Source: Laguncularia racemosa
Taxonomy: Eukaryota; Streptophyta; Magnoliopsida; Myrtales; Combretaceae
Direction of reading: 5' to 3'
Length of the DNA: 64,000 nt
NCBI GenBank assembly: GCA_037954665.1
Contig: JBBMOL010000057.1
Location: 1,364,001 to 1,428,000, forward strand
Shown here: piece after piece, positions 46,606 to 59,447 of the stretch
Layout of the letters: each line of letters starts with the position of its first letter
Numbering within the stretch: the stretch's first letter is position 1
Position numbers and translations under genes: made by a program
The notes under the pieces: model-generated
The model's database searches: none
What the model saw: only the letters and a program-made list of their open reading frames with translations
What the model was told of the DNA's origin: nothing

Positions 46606-49388
46606 AAAGATAAAATGATCCGTCCTTTAAATTCTTTCAATTTGTGAGGCATTAAAATTCAATATAAATCCTCAAAATGGAATTGAGAAAGACCAAAAAA
46701 AAATTAGGAGGACTTCTTACTCTTAAATAAATAATTTATAATAATTTATTTTATTAAAATTCTATATATGAGTCGTGCATTTTTTTTCATTGGCCATCTG
46801 ACTGGCTTTGTTTCCCCACCCGACCGGATCATACATTTCCAACACCCTATGACAATGCTTTCCTTACGTTTTGTTTTATGAGACTTTGCTTTATTTATGA
46901 ATATAAACATTGAGACATCTCGAGCGTTTAAGTAGGGTTTTAGGATTTATTTTCAATCATTAGTTTATGTTATTTTCTCTATAATATCAAAACTCATCTT
47001 AATTTAGTGATTATTGAGTGTGTAATCTCTCTTTAATCCACTAAGTTGTCATAAATCATTAGTGATTATGGTGAATTCGTCTTCAGCTTTCGTATATAAT
47101 ATCAAAAACCATAACAAACCGTATCTGCAGGGACAGGCCAGATAGGGGCCCTTAGCCCCCTCAGTCCAAAAAATAGCCCTCAACACTTTTAGGCTATTGG
47201 TTAGTATTAAGTATAATAAAGTATATATATATAAGCCTGCATATAATATAAGAGTCCATTACTCAAATTCCATTGTTCCAATTTCCAGGTTTTTTTTATT
47301 TTTCAAAATTTATTATGCTAATTTTATTTATTTCTAGTTTCTCCATCTTATAATCTATTATTTTAGTAACGTTAAGAAAGGTTTTTTTTTTTTTTACCTT
47401 TTTAAGATTTAAAAATTTAAGATATTTTAGTTGTAGTAGGCACATTTGAAAATTGATTGGTTTCTTCTCATTTTCATTTTTTACTAATAAAAACAATGAA
47501 CTTTTCATATTTGAATTTATTAAAATCTAATTTTAAATTATAACTTATTTTAAATGTATTAACGATCCATCTAATTTGTTGGAATAAAAATAAATATACT
47601 GATTTGCAACTTTTCTTTTAGTTGTATAATTTGTTTTCATGATACTACTATAAATATCATTATATTGTTTCTTCTTCTTTTTTCTTTGTTTCTTTATCTT
47701 ACCATTTAATGAAAGTTTTTTAATTTATTATTTCTCAAATCAATCACTAAAAACACTATAAATGATAAGTGTTTTATGATTTACACAATCAAATATCATT
47801 TACCTTATAAATAGCATCATATAGTAAGAATACCATGATAATGATGATGGCTCTCTACCTTTCAATCCTATGTCCATCCTTGCTTGTAATATTTATAAAT
47901 AATACTAAATATCGATTTAGAAGCCAACTAGTTCATCTTTTATATGAGTGAGTCGTATCAAACATCTTACGTCCATATCTTTGCATTCTATACACAAAAC
48001 ACCAAGAATATCGAAAGTCCCAGCTTTAGCCCAGTTCGTTGTGCGCCTCCATTTAGTGAGCCAGTGGGTTCATTGGGTCGATTCATCAAAGGCGTAAGAA
48101 TTGGAAAAATGAGGAAATGAAATTTCAAAATTATGACGAAAATGTAGCTGAATTAAGGATGGGTTTATTGAAAGAATGAATGAGAGGATGGCAAAAGGGA
48201 AATTTTGGATTTACATTGAATTTTGTGGTATCCTTACGTGCCCTTCTTAAATTCTATAAATAACCAAATAAAAGAAAAATTGGATCCCAAAATTCTAGAG
48301 GATCCTATTACCAAACCAACTTATGAAAATCAGGGACAAACCCCCACTATTAGAGGCCCGCCCATAGTTTCCCATTTTACAATGAGATTGATTATTAAAA
48401 ATTAAAATGCAAGACCTTGTTAGTATAAACACCAGCCAAATACATGACGTATCAATATAATTTTTCGAAGGAACCGTGGCAGTCTTGTTATAAATTGGTT
48501 CCACCAATGTTCAATTTGTGTAGTATAATATCAGGCATGAAGGTTTTCCAAAGGCAAAACGTACCTGTTGTACCACCTTTTGTAATTTTGAAAAGGAAAT
48601 TAATTAATGTTATAGTCTTTATAAGTGTTATTTTTATTTTACAACATTAAAAATAAATTAATTTGAACAAAATTATCCAAAAAAATGAATTCACATAATC
48701 CATAAAATCTTTTAAGAACAATTGGACTAATGCCGTGGTCTGTTTAGATCGTCTCCAGTGCATTATTTGCTTTCTTTCTTTCTTTCTTTTTGTTTGTTAA
48801 TTACAATGACAAAAAATTTAAATTTAATTCATTTCATTAAAAGACTAGCATTCATACCTTTGGATTATGACAAACTTAGCATTTGCTTCTTATTCATGGT
48901 TTATTTATATGTTATTAAAATATTGTATTTAGAAACGTTTTTCAATATGTTTATTTTCATTTATATCTGATTTTTAATCAAAGATCATGTGGATAAAATG
49001 AAAAGAAGATTCCTAACAAGGTTATTTGTTATTGAGAAGTCTATTTTGAAGATTTCATTAATGAGTGTCCAGAACAAAAATTAAGAAGTTTAAAAAGGTT
49101 TTTTTTTGGTCTTCATCTTAAAGGATTAATTATTGCATAGTTCATGGAGAAGTTAATTTATAGAAAAAAAAAAATAGTTTTTTTAAGCGCTAACAAATAT
49201 TTTTAATGTACCATTAATATTTTTCCTATTATTAAATTAAAATGCTCAATTTTATATTTTATAAGTTTTAATTTATACATTAGTCCTTGAAACTTGAAAG
49301 CTTTAATAAACTATGAACTAGAAGAAGACAACATGCCATGTTCCAGGGATCTGCTGAGTCGACATCATCACGCGTTGTTGGCGCTTGA

Positions 49389-49405
49389 TGACGTAAGCTC
49401 TGACG
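49389..49405 (+). promoter_or_regulatory. as-1-like tandem TGACG element
   Basis: TGACGTAAGCTCTGACG: two TGACG motifs with starts 12 bp apart. That is the spacing and part of the spacer (TGACGTAAG) of the classical as-1 element bound by TGA-class bZIP factors. It is 1.6 kb upstream of the nearest recognised start codon (50995), so its target is unclear. Confidence 0.45.
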
Positions 49406-50874
49406 TCGGCTCCCTCCGATATCGTTGACGAATAACTCCAGCAGATTGTTAAACAAAATAACGGCGAATGTTTGGGCACTTTTCATTTTCTTACGTAACT
49501 TCTTTTTTTTTCCTTCACTTACAGCCAACATGTTCGAGTTTTCTTTCTTTTTTATTTCATATATGCGTATTTTTTCTAATTATATAACTTTGAGTTTTTA
49601 TACTTTTTATTTTTATATAATTTACCATTATTTTTCTATTACACAAGGTAAGTTTGTATATTATATATATACATATACTTTCCATGGGTGTATTGTAACT
49701 TCTTTTTAATTACGTAAATGATTAATTAGATTGAATTTTATTTGGATATATATTAGTACTATACAAAGTGAAAACGCAAGAAAGCTCAGATTATGTATGC
49801 AAAGTAAAATAAATAAAAACTAAGATTATGTAACTTAAAAATATAATATAGATATGTAAAGTAAAAAAAATAAAAAAGTTATTCAAGTTCTAAGATTTGT
49901 TTAATTCATCTTATTTTTATCTATTTAATATTTGTTTTATGTGTATTCAAATATGAGCATTTGGTTGAAATTATATGGAATTCGAATGAAAAAAAAATAC
50001 AATTACACATTTATGATATACCTTTATTAGAAAAATTAAATTCTTAATTCCTATTTTGAAATATAAATAAATCAAATATAGATTAGATAATTTATCTAAA
50101 TGTCAAATTTCAAATAATGTAAATTAAATACAAATAAAAAAAATAATCCAAACAGTCTCTAAAAATTGAAAAGTTCATTTTTATGATGTTTAATTAACAG
50201 TTCCAACACATATCATTATGGTCAATTTTTAATAAAAAGAGAGGTATACAAGTTCCATAAAGTCAAGTTAATGTGCTAAATTTTTTTTGCTATAGTTATA
50301 TTGAAGAGATAGGTTTTCTTTTCTTCTTTATGATAATTCGAAATTTTTCTCTCTTTTTTTTGTTCTTATTTCTGACATTTTAAATAAAATGTCAATTTTA
50401 ACATTAATTATATTGTATTAAGCTTGGAGCACAGTGACAATATATCCAAGGTCAAAGCTTTCAAGTTCACAACATTAAAATACAATCATCATTTGTCTAC
50501 ACCCATCATTCAACGATGTTCTTGACTTTCTGTATCCGTGGGCGGTCTTCTTGCACATATCATGTGAATTGTTAAGTGTGAACTAAACTCAACGAATATC
50601 TTCCACACGCCAAATCGAATCTCTCTCTCTCTCTATACCAAACTAAAATTCATCATTCTAACGCCACTTGTCCACATTAGATTAATGATAAATAAAATAA
50701 AAAACTTATATTTTATAAACTTTTTATATATTAATATTTATATATTATTAAATCACATACCCCCCCACCCCACCATTCTGAAAATCAAAATTTAAAACAA
50801 CAACGTTACATCTCCAACTCCAACACCTCGAAATTGTAATAATAATAATAATAAACGCCATTTTCTAGTCTATT

Positions 50875-50880
50875 CACGTG
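50875..50880 (+). promoter_or_regulatory. G-box (CACGTG)
   Basis: CACGTG followed by GTC, 35 bp upstream of the TATA box of the histidine-rich gene. G-boxes are bound by bHLH and bZIP factors and often mark ABA or light response; which applies is not known. Confidence 0.5.
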
Positions 50881-50914
50881 GTCAAACGTCACCTTCATGG
50901 CCCACGACTTCGTC

Positions 50915-50921
50915 TATATAA
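50915..50921 (+). promoter_or_regulatory. TATA box of the histidine-rich gene
   Basis: TATATAA 80 bp upstream of the ATG, followed by a short CA-rich leader. The spacing is ordinary for a plant gene with a short 5' UTR. Confidence 0.65.
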
Positions 50922-50994
50922 CCCCAAACTAACACCACCCACCCAAAATTAATAAGAGAAAAATACCCATTCCTTCATTTTCTCACTCTAGAAA

Positions 50995-51693
50995 ATGGCC
51001 AGGCTCACGCTTGCTTCTGCCTTCCTCTTCTGCTTCCTCTCTCTCTCCTACGCTCTCGCTTCCTCCGAGATCCCCAAAGCTACCGACGACGCACCTCGCG
51101 ACTTCCAATACGATGATGTCATCGTCTTGCCCTCCTCCTCCAACTCCGAACAAGCCATCCTCCCCAAATCCGAGTCCGAGTCATCCTCCGTCCCGGTCGA
51201 TGAAAACCTCATCCCCGCTGACTTGACAGAGGTGAAGGAGGAGACCGATAATATTCCCGGTTCCGCTCCGTTGAAGGAGATTTCTTTTCACCACCACCAC
51301 CACCACCGGCCAAGGAGATGGGGACCTAAGGAGGAGATCTCGTATGGGAACGACATGATTATGTCCTCTCACGAGAATTTTAAGAACTTCGGTTTCGAGG
51401 AAGATGAGGGTTTCGGTGAAGATGGTGGTTTGAGGAGATTTCACCACCACCACCACCACCACCACCATCACCACCTCGATGGAGAAGTAGGAGGGATGGA
51501 GAAAGAGAGAGAGGAACACCCACATGGTCATTGGTTCCATGAGCGAAAATTTGAGGGAGAAGAAGAGCACCCATTTCACCATGGGTTCCACCATCATCAT
51601 CACCACCACCACCACCACCACCATGAGGGGGAGAAAGATCACGAAGAGGGCGGGCTGTTGTTAAAGCTGAGGAAGTTCTTGGATGGGTTTTAA
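50995..51693 (+). CDS. Secreted histidine-rich acidic protein, probable metal binder
   Basis: 232 residues, single exon. The start is the first ATG in the AAAATGGCC context after a TATA box. Residues 1-23 form a signal peptide (MARLTLASAFLFCFLSLSYA). The mature part is acidic and Ser-rich to about residue 98. Then come three His runs: 99-104 (6), 150-160 (11) and 199-210 (12), separated by Glu/Asp/Gly-rich linkers with HPHGHWFHE and EEHPFHHGF. The C-terminus is a short amphipathic LLLKLRKFLDGF. There is no transmembrane segment and no known enzymatic domain. His runs beside acidic residues suggest binding of zinc, copper or nickel in the apoplast or secretory path; this is inference. Run lengths are set by CAC/CAT repeats and are likely polymorphic. 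I do not recognise a named family. Confidence 0.88.
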   Translation: MARLTLASAFLFCFLSLSYALASSEIPKATDDAPRDFQYDDVIVLPSSSNSEQAILPKSESESSSVPVDENLIPADLTEVKEETDNIPGSAPLKEISFHHHHHHRPRRWGPKEEISYGNDMIMSSHENFKNFGFEEDEGFGEDGGLRRFHHHHHHHHHHHLDGEVGGMEKEREEHPHGHWFHERKFEGEEEHPFHHGFHHHHHHHHHHHHEGEKDHEEGGLLLKLRKFLDGF

Positions 51694-52847
51694 AGAAAGT
51701 CATCAGCTTTATGGTCGATGTTTTTGTGTTGATGTGTTCCTGTTCTGTAAGGGGATTTTCTCCGATGTTATGTGTTTTACGCTATTTATGTACCTTACGG
51801 TGTTTGTGTGTCGTTGTAAATAATAATATTGCTTCGTTTTATATGACTGCATCTTGAGAAGATGTTATTTGCTGAAGGAGTTCTTGGCTTCTGATCATGT
51901 CTTGATTAAGTAAGATTTGCATACACACAAATAAAGAAATTTCGATTGTGGTTGATCATCACCACTCTTATCCTTCACTGCTATCCATTGTAAAAGAATT
52001 ATTAATAAGAGATTACTGTAATAATATCAACCGTCTTTAATCTTCTGTTTTGACAGTATTCTGTCAATCTTAAAAGGAGGCATTGGCTAATGTGGATTTG
52101 CTTTACTTTATTTGAATCTTATGGAGTTCATAAAACGCTGATATTAGCATCTTTTCAAGCTAATAAATGATTAACCGAACTGAGAATGCTGATATAAATG
52201 TTAATGAATATTTAATTCAAGTTTAAATATCAGTATTATTTTAATTAGAATGATTTTTTTTTAAATGGTTAAGCCGAAACGAGTTGAATGAAATGAAGTG
52301 AGTACAAACTCAATCGAGTACAAATCTAGGTCGAACTTCGAAATTTAAAGTCTTAAGCTCAAGTTTGAGCTCCGCCTTATATTATCTTAACTCAAGTGAT
52401 TTGCAATTAATACTAATTGTAGAAAAAGTTAGCTGTTCTAGCTCTAGCCAATGAAATGTTAAAAGACCCAACTAAAAAAAGACGGGGATATTTACGCAGA
52501 ATGCTGGAGAAACAGTGTATTAGCCATTGCCCATATACCGAACCATCATTGCAAAATTCCCTGAAATACTGAAAAAGGCCATCACTGAGGAAGAAATTGA
52601 TTAGAAGTACCAAGTCTGTCGTGGAAAAATCTTGTACAAGCCACTTGGTTTATAGATAATGTGTTTTGCATCCTTCGATCAGCGGATCCACTACTTTTTT
52701 TTTGCAAATCTGAGGATCCAAAATGTATGGTCTATATAAACTAGGTCTTTACAAGAAAACTTCATGCGAGGACATCATCAGAAAGGCTCTTACAGAATAA
52801 TTCCTGTAGTAAAAATCGATTGCTTTATTTCTGAACATATCAAATAA
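51694..52847. other. Spacer between two convergent genes
   Basis: The first ~160 bp is likely the 3' UTR of the histidine-rich gene (AATAAT motifs at 51821-51830). The last part lies downstream of the minus-strand GH28 gene. No other gene recognised. Confidence 0.55.
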
Positions 52848-55800
52848 TTATACATGTGACACAACTCTTGAGGCAGTAATACAAGAACCGCTAGAGAGAC
52901 TAGTGAGCTCCGAACAAGGTGATGGACTAACCTTGAATGCACCCCCACTTACATCAGAGCACGTCCATGGAGCTGGTCTTGATCCAGGGACAATCTGTAG
53001 GTTGATGTTTGATAGACAAATTCCAGTGAATACAGAGTCCTTTATCCCGCGTAACAGACCTGGCTCTTGGACTTTCACACCAACCATATCCTTAATAACT
53101 ATATCCTTGACAACGGGAACTGCTTTTCGATCATATTTATCATCAGGATGGTCTCCAACATCGCCTGAAATCTTGATTCCCTTCCGCACCTTCTCCATGT
53201 ATACATTCGATACAGTTATGTTCTTAATGACTCCTCCCCTGCCAATATTTGTTTTCACATGAAATCCATAACCCGTGTTGTACAAAGTAATGTTTTCTGC
53301 GAGGACATTTTCCACTCCACCAGAGGCTTCACTTCCTATAGAAATTCCAGCAAATGGAGATGATCCTGTTATTCGCCGAATTGTGATGTCAGAGTTTGGG
53401 TGACCAAATGCAATGCCGTATTCATCCCATCCACTTTTCACAGAAATAACATCATCTCCAACAGAGATGTATGAATCCTCTATACAGACGTTAAAGCATG
53501 AATCTGCAGCAATAGATACGCAAACAAAAAGAAGTAAGAAGCCCAAAAAGAAAGTGCATTTCAAGCAGGATGGACTCTTCTTTCATTAGGTTTATGGGAT
53601 TGGGGATGGGGGTGATAATGACTCAACATCTAAGAATACCAATACCTGTAAAATTGCTTCATATTTGAAAAATTGTTGTTCATTTTATTAAAATCACAGG
53701 TTACCAGTGCTATATAGCACGAATGACCTCTATCAATGATTGCACTCATTGTAGAGCAACTTGGAGCCAATCTTTAATTCAGTTACCGTCCTCATATCGG
53801 TGGCTGAGGTAAATTTCTATGACCATTCAGTTTAATTGATGAACCAAAAGAAAATCGATGAGTGCTGTTTATGGTGTTAATACCAGTGTCTCTGCATCAG
53901 CCTGTGAACTATGACTCATCTGAAATTTGCGTTTGCTCAGAGCAACGATACCCAGCTTTGGTATGACAAAATAGATAAACATTTTTTATGTTGGACTTTG
54001 GACCATGCATATTAGACTATTAGCTCGTCTCTTTTAAAACGCTGTTTTCTATATCTTCAAATATTTATTGCACCATGCTCAAACAATATATGATGCCAGA
54101 GCAGAAACATGTATGGGGTTTAATCAACTGAAAGATACCTGGATCAATTCCATCGGTGTTGGGAGAATCAGATGGAGCCAATACTGTCACATTCCGAACA
54201 ACAACATTGCTGTTGAGGAAAAATGATTTAATCAAATTCAGCAAAGATTAATGCATAAAGGAGCATGTCTTCCAGTAAACAAACTGGAATCATCTCACTA
54301 AGCGCTCTAAAAACAGAAGGAAGGAATCAGCCAACTTTTATGTGATCACATCCTGTTTGTACAGGTGAAATTGATGCATGCCATGCCATTGAAGGAAATA
54401 ACATTGAAAAAGTAAAACAATTTCGCTGTCTATCGGAGTACCTGTGTGGTTAAAATAGGCTACACTGCAATATCAAATTTAGAACAAGTATAACGACAGG
54501 ACTCAAAGGCAGCAATTCTGAACCCCCTCAATGGCTTTCCTTTTTCCTTTCTTTGATGAGTAATCTCAAAAAGCTCAAAAAATTCTTGTGTCTCAATTCT
54601 CACCTAGTATGCTGGTATTGCAAAACTCCTAATGAACAATTAATAAACTTGTAAATGAGTTTTCATTCTCATCAGCTTGGAACATTGCATCTTCTTTTTA
54701 TATGCTCTTTTCCCATTATCGTTCTTTCCTTTTTATATACATATATAAACAGATATATATTTGGTGTAAGGACCCTTTTTTATAAATTTTTAAGGCAAGC
54801 AATACAATATATTTGCCATGAAGAGCATATTGAAAGCTTGTTTCTAGTAAGATCAGCTGGCAATTGGATCGGTAGATAATTAATTCAACTTCCTGATTAG
54901 ATATGTGGATTAGGGAAAAAAACTATGCCAACCTTGGATTAGCAGATCATGAAGCTTATATAAACAGTCTGGATTTATAGAAAAGCAAAACTAAAGGGTC
55001 CTCTAGATTCAGGGTTTTCAATCAAAAATCAACAAGAATCAACATTACCAGAATTTTGAAATTTAAATTTTAAGAGTGACAGTTACCTGCAATAAACTGG
55101 GTGAATGTTCCAAAAAGGAGAATTTTGGAATACCACATTGGAGATTATAATGTCCGTGGAATTCATGAACTCAATGAGATTTGGCCTGGTAAATTCAAGT
55201 GTTCTCTGCCTCCACATATTCCACCAAACATCACCTTGGCCATCAATGGTGCCATTGTCACCTAGGAGAGGATGACAATGGAAAAATGTAAGTTTGAGAT
55301 CTCCTACTGCAAATATCTCATGATGTAGATCTTGTTACTACATGCTTTGTCGCTAACAGAAGTAGTTTTATACAAATTCAAGTCCCGATTCAAGGGAATT
55401 AGATTAGTTTTGAAAATTAATGAAAACGGACCACGACTCTTTGTTTGCACAATCTAGACATCTTATATAAATCAAATGTTCAGCCAAAAAATAATAATAA
55501 TAATAATAATAATAAATGTGAAACTCAATTTTAGCCTTGCCCATGAGAATATCTAGTGTGAGATGGTTTGAGTACCTTGAATGCAGGCTTTATGTGCTTG
55601 CCATTGGAAATTCTGAAAGCACAGAACCGGTGTGTAAAACCAAAAGAGAGGATATAGTCCAAGAAGACACGGGTGGAGAACTTTCGATTAGACTCTTACA
55701 TGTATCTACTCAAATCCCTACAACTAGATAAAGCACAATGCCCTAGAAATATGCAACAACCAACTTCACTAGGAAAAAATTTAATTGTAATTGTTGTCTT

Positions 55801-58800
55801 AATATCATAACACCGTTACTGGAAGTTATAACACATAATTATAGTTATTTTGCTTTTGATTAAGGAAGTATGTATCTGTTTTTTTCTTTTTCTTGATGTA
55901 AAGTATGTATCTATTAATGATATTTGATTTCCATTATATTCATAGGTTTTGAACCCAAAGTGTATATTCCTCGTTATATGTCCTTCAAGCACCAAAATGA
56001 TAGTTTGTTTGCATTAATGATGAAATGGGTAGTTTAGATATCTGAGGGTTTGCATCTTTAACTAATTGAATTTTGGAGAGTGCTTCATGCAGTGATCTGA
56101 GTAAATCAAGTAGAGCAAGTTTTCTATCTAACAGGATCTATTTCATTCTTATCAGAAGGGGGTCATTAGAGATACACACCAGTAATTACCACGTCAGTTA
56201 GGCTATCGCCATTAATGAAGCTTATATACCTTCCCCCAGGGCGCTCCCTCCCTCTTCCATAGGATGGCAAGGGTGCGATCAAGGGCCAGTTCGCAGCATC
56301 CTAAAGCATCAACAGAAGAATAAATGAGAAAGTGCGTGCAGTGAGTGCCACAGATAGAATGAAAGTAGCAACCAGAAGCTGCAGTTCTTACAGTTTTCCC
56401 TTTTTTCTTTTTGTAATTAAATTCTCATATTTTCATGCTCACGTCAACAACATATCTTATTTGTTGCTCCATATAAGAGATCTTGACTTTGTTAAAAATC
56501 ATACTCTCCTTAAAAGCCCTTTCTTCCAACTAATGCTCCACATAACACAGGGCAGGACAGGTTCCTACTTATATCTTCTTCCTCTATGCAACTTACTTGT
56601 GAGCAATCGTACAAGCTCTTTGCTGTATAAGGCATAATACAACTCTACTTAAACATGTTTAAAGCAATGATTGACAAACTTCAAGCTACTTCAAAGCACA
56701 CCAGCCAGAGTGTTCTTTGATGTCCCCACCATTTGCACATCTAGCACAAATCCCCAACGGTAATGCACCATCTTCTTTATTATGAGATTTCATTCCAATA
56801 TTGATATCAAGACAAGTAAAAGATTAAGAAGAGCAGTGCAGTATGTATACATAGAATTTTTTAAGGAAAACATGGAAATGTTTTCATTCTGCTACTTCAA
56901 TGCTGCATAAGTTTCCAAGTTAAAGCATTATACTCTCATCCCATTATATTAGAGAAGAACGAGTTTCTCAATCACTTCAATGCCATATAAGTTTCCAAGT
57001 TAAAGCATTATACTTCCATCCCATTATATTAGAGAAGAATGAGTTTCTCGTTCACTAGATTGATAATAACATAATCTTGTTTGCTTAACCAAACCTCCAC
57101 GAACTCAAGGATAACTATGGCTCACGTTCCCTTAGTCCAGTAAATGGCAAAAATTACATCCTTTGGCTATGTTTCCTTGTAAATGCTGAATGGAAACATT
57201 TGAAACGTCTATCAATAAGAGCTTGAAAGGATAAGGGGAGAAGAAAATTCAAGTTTATTTGAAGTAACAGCAGGAGTATCATAAAACTATCTCAAATGCA
57301 CAAGAATCAGTAGGAAATAGTTTTGAATGATTGAAATAATCCTTCCATAACCTTTGCCTTCCCTTCCCTCCAATGTAAAAGCAGCTTTCTCTCTTCTTTA
57401 CTCATTAAGCTTCCTTATTAGTAAGCATTTCAAATGTTTTATATAGCATTTGTAGTCAAATATAGCTTCAATTGGTTTTTTCAATTCTCCAAACGCAAAC
57501 CTAAGATTATAGTGGATAAGCAATAAGTAGAACGGACTTTTCATGTCATTTACGCAATTTCCATAAGCAAGAGATCAGGACGCGTTTAACCACAAACACA
57601 GAAGTGTCTATCTAAAGATAAACCTCGTGATATTTGTTTGTTCAAGGGAAGAATGTTTCTCGACAGCTTTTAATCACATGGCTAATGGCTTCACAAGAAG
57701 TTGAGAGGTAAATATCCGTTCTTTAAGTTGTCAAAGCATAATCAATTTGAAAAAAAAAATCTAGACTTCCTTTCCTCTTGATTTATTACCCTATCTCCCA
57801 AGATGAGATAGAAGCTGATCCAAGAGATTTGAACATTTGGGCATCTTCTAATGTCCATAACAGGAGCTAAATTAATGGATCCAACACTTCTTTAAGAATG
57901 AGGCATAATTATTGATCCTGTTATGCTATCTTTAAACTGTCCCCACTAATAGCAATGCAAAATTAGGCAGATTCAACAAAAAGTATTATAAATGTATAAT
58001 AATCTAGTTACCAATGCGTTTGATTATGATTGATAGACCGTATTGTCATGATGCGGCAAGAGTACCATGCACAGCATACCTGTACTAAGACCAGGTATAT
58101 AATAGCACTTTCCATACAAGAGTTTTCACCCTTGGCAAATTCAATTCCCTATTCCTAATAAAGAAGGGACACGACCATAATTAAACTAACTACCCCCCGT
58201 TGTAAAATCATCCTACTAGCTCCGTGCACCATCAAGCACGGGTTACACTACGTAACACAGGTTACCCTGTATGGACAGACTCAAGAAATGAAGAATGGAT
58301 TCAATACTACTAATAAGTCATGAGGAATGTACTAATGGTGTACAACTACCATTAAAATTCCAATACATGAAAACATAAACAGCCTATTACTATCAACATC
58401 ATGGGAATTATCAGAGTTCATAGACTTTTAGTATCCACTTAGTCAACCCTGTTGGGAACTACTTGAATCTCATATACTTAACCCAAGCTGGACAAAAAAA
58501 AAAACCATATAATAGGAGTTACCCAAAAATAGAAATAATACTTTACAATAATATTTATTTATTATCCGAATGGACTTCCAAGGGCAATAGATGCGCAACA
58601 TTAGGGTTTGAGTCAATTTCTTATTATAAAAGCAAGCTGTTACTGTACATCACGGAACACGACGATAAACATCCACAGATTTCACGGATATTTTCCATTC
58701 TTTACTCTATTTTTATAAAAATTAAATTTAGAGCCCTGTCTTTTCCGCATGGATCTAGTCACATCAGCTAAATAGGAAGAGATAATCATGAAAATAATAA

Positions 58801-59447
58801 CTCAAGCAATGTCGGATTATTTTACAGTGCCATCGATGAAAGCGTCCAATCTACTTACTAACCGTACGATTTATATCCTATTGCTACTTTTCCTCCATTT
58901 ATACTGTGTTTCCATAACAGTCCTCCATTATCATTTTCCTTACACTTTAATCATCCATATTATTATTATTATTACTATTATTTGTTTTTGGCAATCTATT
59001 TTTTTATTATTATTCAGCATGTAAATATATAAATATAATTAATATTTGGGCCAAAAAAATTAGAATAAATAAAATTACCTGTACGGCTTTAATGACAGCA
59101 CCTTTAGCCAAGTGAAGCGTCATGTGACTGGTGAGATTAAAGCTCTCCGTCAAGTACACTCCAGGAGGCACATAAAGCACCGTACCACCTTCTCTTCTCT
59201 TCAAATGCTGGATCGTATATATCGCTTCACGGAACGCTTTCGTGTTCACCGTTTTTCCGTCGCCGACACCTCCAAAGTCCGTTATCGCTATGGTCTCGCT
59301 CCGGCTCCTCACCGGCACGATCCCCGAGCACGTTACATCCCCCGCCGCAGCAGCGACGGATGGCGGAAAGAGTAGGAAGTGCGTAATGGAGATAAGGGTA
59401 AGGAACAGTAGTGGTAGTGGCGGTGGTAGCGGTAGTGGCAGTGGCAT
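52848..59447 (-). CDS. GH28-family protein, polygalacturonase-like (5 exons)
   Basis: The join is 59079..59447, 56180..56300, 55087..55261, 54139..54209 and 52848..53503 on the minus strand (369, 121, 175, 71 and 656 nt), giving 463 residues. All introns are GT-AG and all phases fit. I start at the ATG at 59447 (AAAATGCC); the upstream open frame has no ATG. Residues 1-~35 are a Pro/Leu-rich signal peptide, so it is probably secreted to the cell wall. GH28 beta-helix marks: NTDGID (239-244), GDD (261-263) and HVKTNIGRGG (327-336). The usual GHG catalytic-associated motif is replaced by FAG (296-298) within SPFAGISIGSEASGG, and the R-I-K region reads HVK. These features match a plant GH28 clade annotated as probable polygalacturonase but without the classical GHG. 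Pectin hydrolysis is therefore not assured. Intron 1 is 2.8 kb. Confidence 0.93.
55491..55516. repeat. (AAT)n microsatellite
   Basis: An (AAT/ATA) run of about eight units in intron 2 of the GH28 gene. Confidence 0.9.
56895..57054. repeat. 80-bp direct tandem repeat in GH28 intron 1, two copies
   Basis: CTTCAATGC begins at 56895 and again at 56975. The units share TAAGTTTCCAAGTTAAAGCA and ATTATATTAGAGAAGAA and differ at about ten positions. Confidence 0.85.

Larger units (their letters stand above)
46606..50994. other. Intergenic AT-rich DNA, upstream of the histidine-rich gene
   Basis: No gene recognised. A (TTTC)n run lies near 48771-48789. A more GC-rich island at 49320-49450 contains an as-1-like motif pair (listed separately); the minus strand at 49280..49531 is open for 83 codons without any known domain. 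CACGTG occurs at 50875..50880 and a TATA box at 50915, both belonging to the gene that starts at 50995. Confidence 0.5.

Noticed and set aside
49280..49531. 83-codon minus-strand open frame over the GC-rich island
   Set aside because: No known domain, and the N-terminal part is a Lys-rich low-complexity stretch. Not enough for a gene call.
51181..51642. Long minus-strand frames over the histidine-rich gene (Val/Met/Gly runs)
   Set aside because: They are antisense readings of the CAC/CAT repeat and have no features of their own.
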